Source: Roseateles violae (GTDB lineage: Bacteria > Pseudomonadota > Gammaproteobacteria > Burkholderiales > Burkholderiaceae_C). Taken from it: a DNA stretch of 64,000 bases. The stretch is from positions 744,001 to 808,000 of the forward strand of contig NZ_JAUHHC010000003.1 of the NCBI RefSeq assembly GCF_030410485.1. The letters run 5' to 3'. Shown piece by piece: positions 1-8,678 of the stretch. The translations under genes and the position numbers were made by a program. Within the stretch, counting starts at the first letter, position 1, and the number at the start of each line of letters is the position of its first letter. The notes beneath the pieces were generated by a model. That model was given only the letters and a program-made list of their open reading frames with translations. It ran no database searches and was not told the origin of the DNA.

Positions 1-10
1 CCATTTGCTC

Positions 11-976
11 ATGAATCCACCGCAGCTCGCACGCCAGCGTCCGCTCTCGATCGGGCCGCTGCGCGCCTTCGAGGCGGTGGCGCGGCTCCTCAGCTTCCGC
101 GCCGCCGCCGAGGAACTGCACCTGACGCAGTCGGCGATCAGCCGCCAGATCCGCGCGCTGGAGGACGAGATCGGCTGCACCCTCTTCCTGCGCGGCACCC
201 GCCATGTCGAGCTCAGCGCCGACGGCACGGCGCTGCGCAGCACGGCGGTGCTGGTGCTGCAGCGCCTGGATCAGACGGTGCGGCAGATCCGTCAGACACG
301 CGGCCGCCGCGTCGTCAACGTGACGACCTTCGCCTCCTTCGCCTCGCTGTGGCTGATCCCGCGGCTGGCCGCCTTCCAGCAGGCCCATCCGGACATCGAC
401 ATCCGCGTCTCGGCCCAGGACGCCGTGATCGAGCTCGACGACAGCGAGATCGACCTGGCCCTGCGCTATGCGATGCCGGGCGAGATGGCGGCCGGCGCCC
501 AGCGCATGTTCGGCGAGACGCTGACCCCGGTGGTCAGCCCCTGGCTGGCCCGCCAGGCCAGCGAGGGCACGGCGGCGCCGCTGCGCCGCCCGGCCGATCT
601 GGCCCGCCACACCCTGGCCGAGGAGGATGGCCAGCAGCCCAGCGCCGAATTCATCAGCTGGCGGCGCTGGCTGCGCGAGCATGGCGAGCCGGGCCTGGAG
701 CCGCAGCGCTGGATGTACCTGAACTTTACCTACCAGCAGATCCAAGCCGCCCTGGCCGGCCAGGCCGTCGCCCTGGCCCGCCTTGCCCTGGTCAGCGAAC
801 AGCTGCAGCGCGGCGACCTGATCGAGCCCTTCGGCGCGTCCGGCCGCATGGACAGCCCCTTCGCCTATTGGCTGCTGCCCTCCAGCCACGGCCGCGGCCG
901 CCCCGAGGTGCAGCAGTTCTGCGACTGGGTGCTGGCGCAGGCGGCGCAGTCGCGGGTCGACATCGGCGAGGACTGA
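11..976 (+). CDS. LysR-family transcriptional regulator (GcvA-like)
   Basis: DNA-binding regulator of about 321 residues. The N-terminal winged helix-turn-helix reads through RAFEAVARLLSFRAAAEEL and LTQSAISRQIRALEDEIG, the classic LysR signature, followed by a periplasmic-binding-like effector domain from about residue 90. ATG at 11 is preferred to the in-frame TTG at 5. The RPLSIGPLRAFEAVARLLSFRAAAEEL start resembles the GcvA subgroup. The target is unknown: any divergent gene would lie left of the window, and the downstream glutaredoxin on the same strand is not an obvious regulatory partner. Family certain, effector unknown. Confidence 0.93.
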   Translation: MNPPQLARQRPLSIGPLRAFEAVARLLSFRAAAEELHLTQSAISRQIRALEDEIGCTLFLRGTRHVELSADGTALRSTAVLVLQRLDQTVRQIRQTRGRRVVNVTTFASFASLWLIPRLAAFQQAHPDIDIRVSAQDAVIELDDSEIDLALRYAMPGEMAAGAQRMFGETLTPVVSPWLARQASEGTAAPLRRPADLARHTLAEEDGQQPSAEFISWRRWLREHGEPGLEPQRWMYLNFTYQQIQAALAGQAVALARLALVSEQLQRGDLIEPFGASGRMDSPFAYWLLPSSHGRGRPEVQQFCDWVLAQAAQSRVDIGED

Positions 977-1010
977 GGCAAGCTCCGCCGGCAGCCCCTA
1001 CACTGCGCCG

Positions 1011-1253
1011 ATGCAGCTCGATATCGTCGTCTATTCCAAGTCCGCCTGCCCGCAGTGCGACACCGTCAAAAGCCTGCTGAAGGCCAGGAACCTCGGCTTC
1101 GAGGAGATCCGGATCGACGACGCGGCACAGCGCAAGGCCTTCTACGAGAAGTGCGGCCCCTCGGTCCGCTCGATGCCCCAGGTCTTCATCAACCAGCAGC
1201 GCGTCGGCGGCGTGGCCGGGCTGCAGGCGGCCTTCGCCCAGCTGAAGCTCTGA
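1011..1253 (+). CDS. Glutaredoxin (small dithiol, GrxC-like)
   Basis: An 80-residue cytoplasmic thiol-disulfide oxidoreductase of the thioredoxin fold. The dithiol active site CPQC is at residues 13-16 after the first beta strand (IVVYSKSACPQC). The cis-proline loop SMPQVFI and the glycine pair of VGGVAGL match the glutathione-binding region of glutaredoxins. CPQC instead of CPYC is unusual and slightly recalls the CxQC of NrdH, but the GG motif and no nrd neighbours favour glutaredoxin. It starts 34 bp after the LysR gene and converges with the cyclo-ligase gene 15 bp away. Confidence 0.88.
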   Translation: MQLDIVVYSKSACPQCDTVKSLLKARNLGFEEIRIDDAAQRKAFYEKCGPSVRSMPQVFINQQRVGGVAGLQAAFAQLKL

Positions 1254-1268
1254 CGGCGCTGTTCGCGG

Positions 1269-1862
1269 TCAGGGCGCGATCACTTCCCGCTCCGTCAGCA
1301 CCAGGGTCAGCGCCTGGTCGTGCGGCTCGGCCGCGAAGACCGCTTCGCTGACCGACCAGGCCAGGCCGATGCTGGTGACGCCCGGGTGCTCGGCCAGCCA
1401 GCGGTCGAAATAGCCGCCGCCGTAGCCGAGGCGGTAGCCCTCGCGGGTGAAGCCCACGCAGGGCACCAGCACGACGTCGGGCAGCACCGGGGCGCCGGCG
1501 CAGGCGGCAATGCCGCATTCGTCCTGCAGCGTCGGCGCCTGGCCGTCCCAGCGCCGGTATTCCATGCGCCGCGGCGTGCGCCAGGCAAAAGGCAGGGCCA
1601 ATTGCACACCCTCGAGCAGGCCGGCATGCCCGGCCAGGTGTTCGACTGCGTTAAATTCCCCGTCCAGGGGCCAGAACAGGCCCAGGCAGTGAGGTTCCAG
1701 TTGTTCCAGCACGTCGCGCAGCAGATGACCGAGCGCCGCATCGGCGGCATGGGCCGCCGGCGTGGCCAGCCAATGGCCGCGCTGCGCCAGCAGATGGGCG
1801 CGCAGCGCCGCGCGCTCGTGCGGGGCCGGATCGGGCTGATGGGTCGATGAAGACGACGACAC
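1269..1862 (-). CDS. 5-formyltetrahydrofolate cyclo-ligase
   Basis: YgfA/MTHFS family enzyme that converts 5-formyl-THF to 5,10-methenyl-THF using ATP in one-carbon metabolism. The diagnostic C-terminal loop GYRLGYGGGYFDRWL binds phosphate, and PDVVLVPCVGFTREGYRLGYG is typical. I choose GTG at 1862 (197 aa) because AAGGA lies 5 bases upstream; an in-frame TTG at 1892 would give 207 aa. The start region overlaps the divergent transglycosylase start (1847), so the two promoters must lie inside each other's coding sequence. No 6S RNA gene was seen beside it, unlike in Gammaproteobacteria. Confidence 0.9.
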   Translation of the reverse strand: MSSSSSTHQPDPAPHERAALRAHLLAQRGHWLATPAAHAADAALGHLLRDVLEQLEPHCLGLFWPLDGEFNAVEHLAGHAGLLEGVQLALPFAWRTPRRMEYRRWDGQAPTLQDECGIAACAGAPVLPDVVLVPCVGFTREGYRLGYGGGYFDRWLAEHPGVTSIGLAWSVSEAVFAAEPHDQALTLVLTEREVIAP

Positions 1863-3922
1863 GGGTTTCCTTGATGAGCAGAAGAACGGCAAGGCTGCAG
1901 GCAGTATATGGATCGTTGATGTCGGCGCTGCTGAGCCTGGGCCTCCTGGGCACGCCGGCGCAGGCTCAAATCTCCACGGCCACCGCCCCGGCGCAGGCCG
2001 CCAGCCCAGACCTGGCCGTCGAGGCGCGCGAGGCCTTGCGCCAGAAGGACCGCAAGCGCCTGGCCGAGCTGAACCAGGCCGCCCAGCAGCAGCGCCACCC
2101 GCTGGCCGCCTGGATCGACTACTGGGAGCTGGGCCTGCGCCTGGCCGAGGTGAGCCAGCCCGAGGTGGAGGCCTTCTACGCGCGCTGGCCCGGCAGCTAT
2201 GTCGAGGACCGCATGCGCAACGACTGGCTGCTCGAGCTGGGCCGGCGGCGTGACTGGAAGAACTTCGCCGCCGACTACCCGCGCTTCCAGATGCGCGACG
2301 ACCGCGAGGTGCTGTGCTATGCGCTGCTGACCGAGCACCTCGCCGGCAAGAAGGTGCTGGAGCAGGCGCGCAGCACCTGGCTGGCCCAGCGCGACGGCGA
2401 CGACGGCTGCCAGCTGCTGGCCAGCACCCTGTTCGACGCCAAGCTGCTGACGCCGGGCGATGTCTGGCTGAAGCTGCGCCTGGCGATCGAGAACCAGCGC
2501 CCGCGCGCGGCCAAGCAGGCGGCGGCGCTGTTCGACCGGCCGGTCGAGCTGGCTGTCGCCGAGATCCAGGACAACGCCGGCAAATACCTGAGCCGCAAGG
2601 CGCGGACCGGCAAGCGCACGCAGGCCGAGCTGACGACGCTGGCGCTCTTGCGCGTCGCCGCCAACGACCCCGACCAGGCCGCCGCCCTGCTGAAGAGCCG
2701 CTGGGAGCGCCAGCTGCCAGCCGATCTGGCCGCCTGGGCCTGGGGCCAGGTCGGCCGCTCGGCCGCCTTCAGGCTGCAGGCCGATGCCAGCGAGCATTAC
2801 GAATACGCGCTGAAGCTGCACGGCAAAGGCGCGCGCCAGCCCGAGTGGAGCGAGGACACCATCGCCTGGGCCGTGCGCTCGGCCCTGCGCGGCGAGCGCT
2901 GGTCGCAGGCGCTGCGGGCCATCAAGCTCTTCGGTGCCGCCGAGCAGCGCGACCCGACCTGGCAGTACTGGCAGGCGCGCGCGCTGCTGGCCACCGCCGC
3001 CGAGGGTCCGCCCGGCGAGGCGATCCGCGCCGAGGCGCGCGGCCTGCTGCAGCCGCTGGTCTCGCCGATGACGTTCTACGGCCGCCTGGCCGCCGACGAG
3101 CTGGGGCAGGCGCTGACGCTGCCGGCCGCGCCGGCCGCGCTGACGCCGGCCGAGCGCGAGCAGGCACGCGCGCATCCGGGCCTGCGGCGCGCGCTGCTGC
3201 TGATGTCGCTGGAGCTGCGCAACGAGGGCGTGCGCGAATGGAACTTCAGCCTGCGCGGCATGGGCGATCGCGAGCTGCTGGCCGCCGCGCAGGAGGCCTG
3301 CGAGCGCGAGATCTGGGACCGCTGCATCAACAGCAGCGACCGCACGCGCCACGAGATCGATCTGGCGCAGCGCTACCCGACGCCCTTCCGCAAGGAGCTG
3401 CTGGCCAAGGCGCGCGAGGTCGGCATCGACCCGGCCTATGTCTACGGCCTGATCCGCCAGGAATCGCGCTTCGTGCTGGACGCGCGCTCGCATGTCGGCG
3501 CCTCGGGCCTGATGCAGGTGATGCCGGCCACGGCCAAGTGGACGGCCAAGAAGGTGGGCATCGCCTACAGCCCGGCGCTGATGACCGACCGCGACTTCAA
3601 CCTCACCATAGGCGCGAGCTACCTGAAGCTGGCGCTGGACGATTTCGGCGGCTCGATGGCGCTGGCCGCGGCCGCCTACAACGCCGGCCCCTCGCGGCCA
3701 AGGCGCTGGCGCGAAGGGCCGCTGCTCGACGCGGCGATCTGGACCGAGAACATCCCCTTCAACGAGACGCGCGACTATGTGAAGAAGGTGCTGCTGAACA
3801 CCACCATCTATTCGCAGCTGCTCGGCGCCGAGGGCCCCGGCATCCATCTGCGCACGCGGCTGGGCCGGCAGATCGGTCCGCGGGCGAGCGGCGCCGATCT
3901 CGTGCCGGCCGAGCAACCCTGA
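1847..3922 (+). CDS. slt: Soluble lytic murein transglycosylase
   Basis: Periplasmic enzyme that cleaves the MurNAc-GlcNAc bond with formation of 1,6-anhydromuropeptides. 691 aa from ATG 1847; the start is uncertain, with ATG at 1874 and 1919 also able to begin the signal peptide (LLSLGLLGTPAQA). The middle is the alpha-helical superhelix of Slt70-type enzymes. The catalytic domain is C-terminal: YGLIRQESRF has the catalytic Glu at residue 539, followed by GASGLMQVMPATA and AAAAYNAGP. The 5' end overlaps the divergent cyclo-ligase gene. Length is close to the ~640-residue family norm. Confidence 0.94.
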   Translation: MKTTTRVSLMSRRTARLQAVYGSLMSALLSLGLLGTPAQAQISTATAPAQAASPDLAVEAREALRQKDRKRLAELNQAAQQQRHPLAAWIDYWELGLRLAEVSQPEVEAFYARWPGSYVEDRMRNDWLLELGRRRDWKNFAADYPRFQMRDDREVLCYALLTEHLAGKKVLEQARSTWLAQRDGDDGCQLLASTLFDAKLLTPGDVWLKLRLAIENQRPRAAKQAAALFDRPVELAVAEIQDNAGKYLSRKARTGKRTQAELTTLALLRVAANDPDQAAALLKSRWERQLPADLAAWAWGQVGRSAAFRLQADASEHYEYALKLHGKGARQPEWSEDTIAWAVRSALRGERWSQALRAIKLFGAAEQRDPTWQYWQARALLATAAEGPPGEAIRAEARGLLQPLVSPMTFYGRLAADELGQALTLPAAPAALTPAEREQARAHPGLRRALLLMSLELRNEGVREWNFSLRGMGDRELLAAAQEACEREIWDRCINSSDRTRHEIDLAQRYPTPFRKELLAKAREVGIDPAYVYGLIRQESRFVLDARSHVGASGLMQVMPATAKWTAKKVGIAYSPALMTDRDFNLTIGASYLKLALDDFGGSMALAAAAYNAGPSRPRRWREGPLLDAAIWTENIPFNETRDYVKKVLLNTTIYSQLLGAEGPGIHLRTRLGRQIGPRASGADLVPAEQP

Positions 3923-3973
3923 TGCCGGCTGCGCATCAAAACCATGCGCAAATCTCACCGTCGATGCTGCCGA

Positions 3974-3994
3974 GGGCCGCTAAGCTGGCGGCCC
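3974..3994. other. Hairpin downstream of slt
   Basis: Perfect 7-bp inverted repeat GGGCCGC / GCGGCCC around a 7-base loop in the 104-bp gap between slt and the GST gene. No U-run follows (ATCATCATCATT comes after), so it may slow or end slt transcription only weakly, or simply be a GC-rich fold. Confidence 0.3.
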
Positions 3995-4026
3995 ATCATC
4001 ATCATTGACTGCAGCGAGACCGCCCC

Positions 4027-4710
4027 ATGAAGCTCTACATCGGCAACAAAAACTACTCGTCCTGGTCGATGCGCTCCTGGGTGCTGCTGAAGGCCTTCGG
4101 CATTGCCTTCGACGAGATCAAGCTGCGCCTGCTGCTGACGCCCGGCTCGGCCTTCTACAAGGCGCTCGAGACGGTCACGCCGGCGGCGCGCGTGCCGGTG
4201 CTGGTCGAGGACGACGGTTTCGCGGTCTGGGACACGCTGGCCATCGCCGAGTACATCGCCGAACGCCATCCCGAAGCGGCGATCTGGCCGCGCGAGGCCC
4301 GCGCCCGCGGGCGCGCCCGCAGTCTGTGCGCCGAGATGCATGCCGGCTTCAACGCGCTGCGCGGCCGCTGCCCGATGAATATCGAGGCCCGCCTGCACGA
4401 GGTCGGCGCGCAGCAGCTGGAGGCCGACCCGGCGCTGCGCCGCGACCTGGCCCGCATCGAGGAGCTGTGGACCGATGCCCTGCAGGCCAGCGGCGGCCCC
4501 TGGCTGTTCGGCACGGACTTCGGCGCGGCCGATGCCTTCTTCGCGCCGGTGGCGATGCGGGTGCGCAGCTACGGCCTGCCCCTGGGCCCGGCCGCCGCGG
4601 CCTATGTCGGCCGGCTCGAGCAGCATCCGGCCGTGGCCGCGTGGATTGCCGACGCACTGACCGAGCAGGACTTCATCCCCGAGGACGAGCCCTACCGGAG
4701 CAAGCGCTGA
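4027..4710 (+). CDS. Glutathione S-transferase family protein
   Basis: 227-aa cytosolic GST-fold protein. It begins [17 protein letters not shown], the hallmark of a widespread proteobacterial GST subgroup in which the SSWSMR serines replace the Tyr/Cys active site of classical classes. The thioredoxin-like half ends with [22 protein letters not shown] (cis-Pro and the Glu/Asp-Thr of the gamma-glutamyl binding site read as D-T-L-A-I), followed by an all-helical C-terminal half. It lies 5 bp before the CCA-adding enzyme start, so the two are probably co-transcribed. Substrate unknown. Confidence 0.9.
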   Translation: MKLYIGNKNYSSWSMRSWVLLKAFGIAFDEIKLRLLLTPGSAFYKALETVTPAARVPVLVEDDGFAVWDTLAIAEYIAERHPEAAIWPREARARGRARSLCAEMHAGFNALRGRCPMNIEARLHEVGAQQLEADPALRRDLARIEELWTDALQASGGPWLFGTDFGAADAFFAPVAMRVRSYGLPLGPAAAAYVGRLEQHPAVAAWIADALTEQDFIPEDEPYRSKR

Positions 4711-4715
4711 GCAGG

Positions 4716-5942
4716 ATGGAGCGCTATCTGGTCGGCGGCGCCGTCCGCGATGCCCTGCTGGGCCTGCCGGTCCAGGACCGCGACTGGGTCGTCGTCGGCG
4801 CCGATCCGGCGGCGATGCAGGCGGCCGGCTTCATCTCCGTGGGCCGCGATTTCCCCGTCTTCCTGCATCCGCAGACGCAGGAGGAATACGCGCTGGCGCG
4901 CACCGAGCGCAAGACGGCGCCCGGCTACCACGGCTTTGCCTTCCAGGCCTCGCCCGAGGTCACGCTGGAGCAAGACCTGGCACGGCGCGACCTGACCATC
5001 AATGCGATGGCGCAGGACGAGAGCGGCGCCATCATCGACCCCTACGGTGGCCGGCGCGATCTGGAGCAGCGCGTGCTGCGCCATGTGTCCGAGGCCTTTG
5101 CCGAGGATCCGGTGCGCATCCTGCGCCTGGCCCGCTTTGCCGCCCGCTTCGCCGATTTCAGCGTCGCGCCGGAAACCCTGGCGCTGATGCGACGCATGGT
5201 CGAGGCCGGCGAGATCAATGCGCTGGTGGTCGAGCGCGTCTGGCAGGAACTGTCCCGCGGGCTGATGGAGCACAAGCCCTCGCGCATGTTCGAGGTGCTG
5301 CGCGATTGCGGCGCGCTGGCGCGGCTGGCGCCGGAGCTGGACAAGCTTTGGGGCGTGCCGCAGCCGCCGGCCCATCATCCGGAGGTCGACACCGGCCTGC
5401 ACCTGCTGATGGTGCTGGACCAGTGCGCGACGCAGCGGGCGCCGCTGCCGGTGCGCTATGCCTGCCTGTGCCACGACCTCGGCAAGGGCGAGACGCCGGC
5501 CGACATGCTGCCGCGCCATATCGCCCACGAGGGCCGCAGCGCCCGGCTGGCGCGCCGGCTCAGCGAGCGCTGGCGCGTGCCGACCGACTGCCGCGAGCTG
5601 GCCGAACTGGTCGCGCGCGAGCATACGCATGTGCACCAGTGCCTCAGCTTCGGCGCCGAGGCGCGGCTGCGCCTGCTCGATCGCTGCGATGCCTGGCGCC
5701 GGCCCGAGCGCTTCGAGCTGCTGCTGTGGGCCTGCGAATGCGATGCGCGCGGGCGCCTGGGCCTGGAGCAGCGCGACTACCCGCAGCGCGAGCGCCTGCG
5801 CCGCGATCTGCAGGCGGCCTCGACCGTCGACCTCGCGGCCGTCAGCGCAGCGGCCCTGGCCGAGGGCAAGCAGGGGCCGGAGATCGGCAAGGCGGTGCAG
5901 CGAGCGCGGCTGCGCGCGCTGCAGGCGCTGGACGACGCCTAG
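4716..5942 (+). CDS. cca: Multifunctional CCA-adding tRNA nucleotidyltransferase
   Basis: 408-aa class II enzyme that adds or repairs the 3' CCA of tRNA without a template. The head shows [13 protein letters not shown] and the metal-binding D21-x-D23, then [11 protein letters not shown] and [16 protein letters not shown] of the neck. A C-terminal HD phosphohydrolase domain ([18 protein letters not shown]) gives the phosphatase and 2',3'-phosphodiesterase activities of the E. coli type. ATG 4716 is 5 bp past the GST stop. Its stop overlaps by 4 bp with the convergent YdeI pseudogene. Confidence 0.96.
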   Translation: MERYLVGGAVRDALLGLPVQDRDWVVVGADPAAMQAAGFISVGRDFPVFLHPQTQEEYALARTERKTAPGYHGFAFQASPEVTLEQDLARRDLTINAMAQDESGAIIDPYGGRRDLEQRVLRHVSEAFAEDPVRILRLARFAARFADFSVAPETLALMRRMVEAGEINALVVERVWQELSRGLMEHKPSRMFEVLRDCGALARLAPELDKLWGVPQPPAHHPEVDTGLHLLMVLDQCATQRAPLPVRYACLCHDLGKGETPADMLPRHIAHEGRSARLARRLSERWRVPTDCRELAELVAREHTHVHQCLSFGAEARLRLLDRCDAWRRPERFELLLWACECDARGRLGLEQRDYPQRERLRRDLQAASTVDLAAVSAAALAEGKQGPEIGKAVQRARLRALQALDDA

Positions 5943-6501
5943 CGCAGACGCTTGCCGGCCGCGCAGGCCTCGATCAGGGTCTTCAGCCGCGCCGCGCGGG
6001 TCTCGGCCTTCTTGGCCGTCGTCACCCAGTGCAGGATGACTTTTTTGTAGCCCGGCGGGCAGGCCTCGAAGAAGGACCAGGCGGCCTTCTGGCGCTTGAA
6101 GACCTTCAGCTCCTCGGCGCTCAGCTCGGCGCTGTGCGCCTGCTCATAGGCATAGATGGCCGACTTCTCGGCCTTGCGCAGCGCGAAGGCGGCCACGCCG
6201 GCCGGCCTCATGCGACCTGCGGCGCTGAGCTGCTCGAACTTGGCGATATTGACGCGCTCCAGATCGAGCCGGGCCGGCGCGGCGTGAAGCGGATCTGATA
6301 GGCCTCTTCGTCGATGCGCTTGCGCACGCCGTCGATCCAGCCGAAGCACAGCGCCTCGTCGACCGATTCCGGCCAGGTGATGCTGGCCCGGCCCGAGTCG
6401 GTCTTGTAGAAGCCGACGACCAGCTCGGCGGCCGTTGCCGCATGGGCCTCCAGCCAGGCGCGAAAGGCCGCGCCGTCGGCAAAGAAGCGCGCGCCGCTCA
6501 T
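5939..6501 (-). pseudogene. YdeI/OmpD-associated family protein, frameshifted
   Basis: Two frames together make one complete YdeI-family protein of about 187 aa. The N-terminal part runs from ATG 6501 (SGARFFADGAAFRAW) to RRPGSIWSA; the rest, VNIAKFEQL onward to the C-terminus at 5939, is one frame off. The family reads straight through as ...WSAVNIAKFEQL, so exactly one G is missing near 6253-6255. The 563-bp span is one base short of a multiple of three. No slippery heptamer is visible there, so this is a mutation or a sequencing error rather than programmed frameshifting. Last gene of an overlapping three-gene operon. Confidence 0.85.
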
Positions 6502-6911
6502 CGCAGCTCCTTGCGCAGGACCAGCTTCAGCCCCGACCAGACCGCGTCGACCGCGCAGACCTTGATGTCGACGAAGCCCAGCGGCAAGGCCAGCTCGCGG
6601 ATCACGTCCTCGGTGATGGTCGTCGGGAGCTTGGACGCCTTCTTCGGCCAGGAGACCCACAGCGCCGCCGCCGGCGCCAGCGTCCGGCGCAGCGCGCTCA
6701 GTTGCTCGGCGAGAACCCCCTTCTGCGTGACGAACAGCTGCACCAGCTCGACGCTGCGGTCCGGCTCGGCGACGAAAGCGACATCGGCCGGCAGCGGCGC
6801 CAGCAGCGCCTCGTAGCCGGGCGGCGCGGCGATCAGCAGCAGGCGCTGGCCGGACTTGATGCCCAGCTTCTTCGCCAGCGACGTGCCCGAGTAGCCGGCC
6901 GGAATGCTCAT
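6498..6911 (-). CDS. DUF3052 domain protein
   Basis: 137-aa soluble protein of unknown function. The N-terminus GYSGTSLAKKLGIKSG is the recognisable opening of DUF3052 proteins, which look like small Rossmann-like folds related to methyltransferases; the middle ALWVSWPKKASKLPTTITED and the end GFVDIKVCAVDAVWSGLKLV are also typical. It starts within a 4-bp ATGA overlap with the upstream DUF4440 gene and ends in a 4-bp overlap with the YdeI start, so the three genes are translationally coupled. Often co-located with YdeI-type proteins; role not known. Confidence 0.85.
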   Translation of the reverse strand: MSIPAGYSGTSLAKKLGIKSGQRLLLIAAPPGYEALLAPLPADVAFVAEPDRSVELVQLFVTQKGVLAEQLSALRRTLAPAAALWVSWPKKASKLPTTITEDVIRELALPLGFVDIKVCAVDAVWSGLKLVLRKELR

Positions 6912-7306
6912 GGCCAGGCCTCGGCGGCCGGCGTGCCCTGGTGATAGCGCAGCTGCCAGCCGGCGCTGCCTCGGATCCAGATCGAGGCGCGGTGGGTGTG
7001 ATGCCCCAGCGAACCGTCGGCTTGCCGATGTGCCGAGCGGTAAGTGAGCAAGGCACAGGACCCGCCGAGCAGCGCCACGGCAAACTCGCCCGGTTCGACC
7101 TCGGGATGGGCGGTCTGTGCGGCCAGGAAGCGCACGATGGTTGTGCGCTCGTAGCGGCGGCCCGAGCGGCCGACCTCGTGGAAGTCCGGGTGCAGCAGCT
7201 GCTCCAGGCGCTCGGCCGAGCAGCGCACGCCGGGGTGATGCAGTTCAACCTCCAGGGCCTGGAGTTCCTGCAGCAGCAGCGAGGGGTCGGGGGTGTTGGC
7301 GGGCAT
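6908..7306 (-). CDS. DUF4440 / NTF2-like family protein
   Basis: 132-aa protein with the cystatin-like NTF2 fold: an N-terminal helix (LLLQELQALEVELHHPG), then LLHPDFHEVGRSGRRYERTTIVRFL and ALLTYRSAHRQADG, ending with a strand around GWQLRYHQGTP. No signal peptide and no catalytic residues I can assign. First gene of the operon with DUF3052 and YdeI. Its promoter should lie in 7307-7677, back to back with the ECF-type promoter of the opposite operon. Confidence 0.82.
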   Translation of the reverse strand: MPANTPDPSLLLQELQALEVELHHPGVRCSAERLEQLLHPDFHEVGRSGRRYERTTIVRFLAAQTAHPEVEPGEFAVALLGGSCALLTYRSAHRQADGSLGHHTHRASIWIRGSAGWQLRYHQGTPAAEAWP

Positions 7307-7677
7307 GGCGGCGCGGCAATTGCTCTGCGCCCGATGCTAGCCGCCCGGCCCGGGGAATCACAAATGAGCAAGGCCCCCGCCGCACGGCGCGGCAAGGGCC
7401 CGCCCTCTCTTCTAGGCTGGCGGCCGCACGCCGCTCTCCTCTTGTCAACGTGCGCATTCTGGGGCGCGGCGCCACAGACGTTTTATCCGCCGGCGCCATC
7501 CGCTTGTCACAAGGCGACAGCGGCCGCGCGCCGCGCGCCAAGCGTGCGCTTGTGACGAAGCAGCCCGATATTTTTTTCCAGCGGCCGGGAATAAACGGCG
7601 CGCCGCCGCCGTCTACCCCGGTACAGGCCCGCCGCGCATCGTCCGCGCGTGGCCGATCGTCACCCTCAGGAGCCCTC
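7307..7677. other. Divergent intergenic region (371 bp)
   Basis: The only gap above 300 bp. It separates the DUF4440 operon (leftward) from the SnoaL-sigma-anti-sigma operon (rightward). It holds the ECF promoter at 7587-7616, a T-rich patch at 7570-7577 and otherwise GC-rich sequence without a convincing gene. A 64-codon reading frame from 7364 was rejected as lacking a ribosome site and any recognisable feature. Confidence 0.7.
7587..7616 (+). promoter_or_regulatory. Predicted ECF sigma-factor promoter
   Basis: GGGAATAAA at 7587-7595 and GTCTAC at 7611-7616, with a 16-bp spacer between GGAATAA and GTCTA. This matches the -35 GGAA(T) and -10 GTCT architecture of many group IV (ECF) sigma promoters. 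It is about 60 bp upstream of the SnoaL-like gene, whose operon encodes the ECF sigma factor, so autoregulation is the simple reading. An AGGAG ribosome site precedes ATG 7678. Confidence 0.75.
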
Positions 7678-8121
7678 ATGACCAAGACCCGTTTCGCCAC
7701 CCTCGTCCTGCCCATCGCCGCCCTGCTCGCCGCGGGCCAGGCCATTGCCGCCCCGGCCGACGAGGCGCGCGCGCATTTCCAGGCGATCGCGGCCGGCGAT
7801 CTGCCGGCGCTGATGCAGGGCTATGCCGAGGGCGCACGCTTCGAATGGGTCGGCGGCCCGCTCGACGGCAGCTATGCCGGCAGCGAGGCGATCCGCGCCG
7901 TCTGGAGCAAGTTCGCCGCCGCCCAGGGCGGCCCGCTGAAGCTGGCGGTCGACAAGCTGGAAGAGTCGGCCAATCCCAAGGGCGCCACCGTCTCGGCCCA
8001 TGTGCTGTTCGAGGGCAAGGCGGCGATCAAGGTCCGCTATGTGTTGACCCTGCGGGAGGGCAAGATCGTCAGCGAGATCTGGCAGATCGATCCCAAGCTG
8101 AATCTTGCGGCCGCCTACTGA
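7678..8121 (+). CDS. Exported SnoaL/NTF2-like protein
   Basis: 147 aa. A Sec signal peptide (charged MTKTR, hydrophobic core, cleavage after GQAIA-A near residue 24) is followed by a single NTF2-like domain: DEARAHFQAIAAGDLPALMQ, then GPLDGSYAGSEAIRAVWSKF and a C-terminal strand KIVSEIWQIDPKLN. It is therefore periplasmic. AGGAG sits just before ATG 7678. It is the first gene of an operon with an ECF sigma factor and its membrane anti-sigma factor, so it may be the periplasmic effector or sensor of that circuit. Function not established. Confidence 0.85.
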   Translation: MTKTRFATLVLPIAALLAAGQAIAAPADEARAHFQAIAAGDLPALMQGYAEGARFEWVGGPLDGSYAGSEAIRAVWSKFAAAQGGPLKLAVDKLEESANPKGATVSAHVLFEGKAAIKVRYVLTLREGKIVSEIWQIDPKLNLAAAY

Positions 8122-8141
8122 ACGGGCATGATGCCGGCGAG

Positions 8142-8678
8142 ATGCCGACCCCGGACGAAGACGCCACCACCCTGCTGAGCTGGCTGCCACGCCTGCGCCG
8201 CTATGCGCGCGCGCTGGCCGGCGATCGCGACGCGGCCGACGATCTGGTGCAGGACACGCTGGAGCGCGCCTGGACGCGCGCCGGCCGCTGGCAGGGCGTG
8301 GCCGATATGCGCGCCTGGCTGTTCACCCTGATGCACAACCTGCACGTCGACGGCCTGCGCCGCCGCCCGCCGCCGGCGGAGGAACTGGACGAGCAGGCGC
8401 CGGAACTGGCGCAGCCGCCGGCGCAGGAGCAGCGCGCGGCGTTGCTGGATCTGCAGGCCGCGCTGCAGCAGTTGCCGGTCGAGCAGCGCGAGGTGCTGCT
8501 GCTGATCGCGCTGGAGGACATGGCCTATGCCGATGTCGCCGCCACCCTGGGCATCCCGATCGGCACCGTGATGTCGCGGCTGTCGCGCGGCCGCGAGCGT
8601 CTGCGGGCGCTGATGGAGGGCCGGGTCGAGGCGACCCGGCTGCAACTGGTGAGCACGACGAAGAGGACCCGCGCATGA
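8142..8678 (+). CDS. ECF RNA polymerase sigma factor
   Basis: 178-aa group IV sigma factor. Region 2 is ARALAGDRDAADDLVQDTLERAW with the DLVQ(D/E)T motif that contacts the -10 element; region 4 is a helix-turn-helix with REVLLLIALEDMAYADVA and GIPIGTVMSRLSRGRERL. Start ATG 8142 has only a weak GGCGAG site. Its stop overlaps the anti-sigma start by 4 bp, the usual coupled arrangement that fixes their ratio. The operon's own promoter (7587-7616) looks ECF-type. The exact ECF subgroup cannot be assigned by eye. Confidence 0.94.
   Translation: MPTPDEDATTLLSWLPRLRRYARALAGDRDAADDLVQDTLERAWTRAGRWQGVADMRAWLFTLMHNLHVDGLRRRPPPAEELDEQAPELAQPPAQEQRAALLDLQAALQQLPVEQREVLLLIALEDMAYADVAATLGIPIGTVMSRLSRGRERLRALMEGRVEATRLQLVSTTKRTRA

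Noticed and set aside
1307-3958. Very long reading frame on the minus strand opposite slt
   Set aside because: Shadow of the slt coding strand in GC-rich DNA; translation is rich in Arg/Gln/Ala repeats with no family motif.
6248-6256. Programmed -1 frameshift in the YdeI gene
   Set aside because: No X-XXY-YYZ slippery sequence or stimulatory stem at the break, so a mutation or sequence error is preferred.
7364-7555. 64-codon frame in the ECF intergenic region
   Set aside because: No ribosome site or family signature, composition matches random GC-rich translation, and it runs towards the ECF promoter region.
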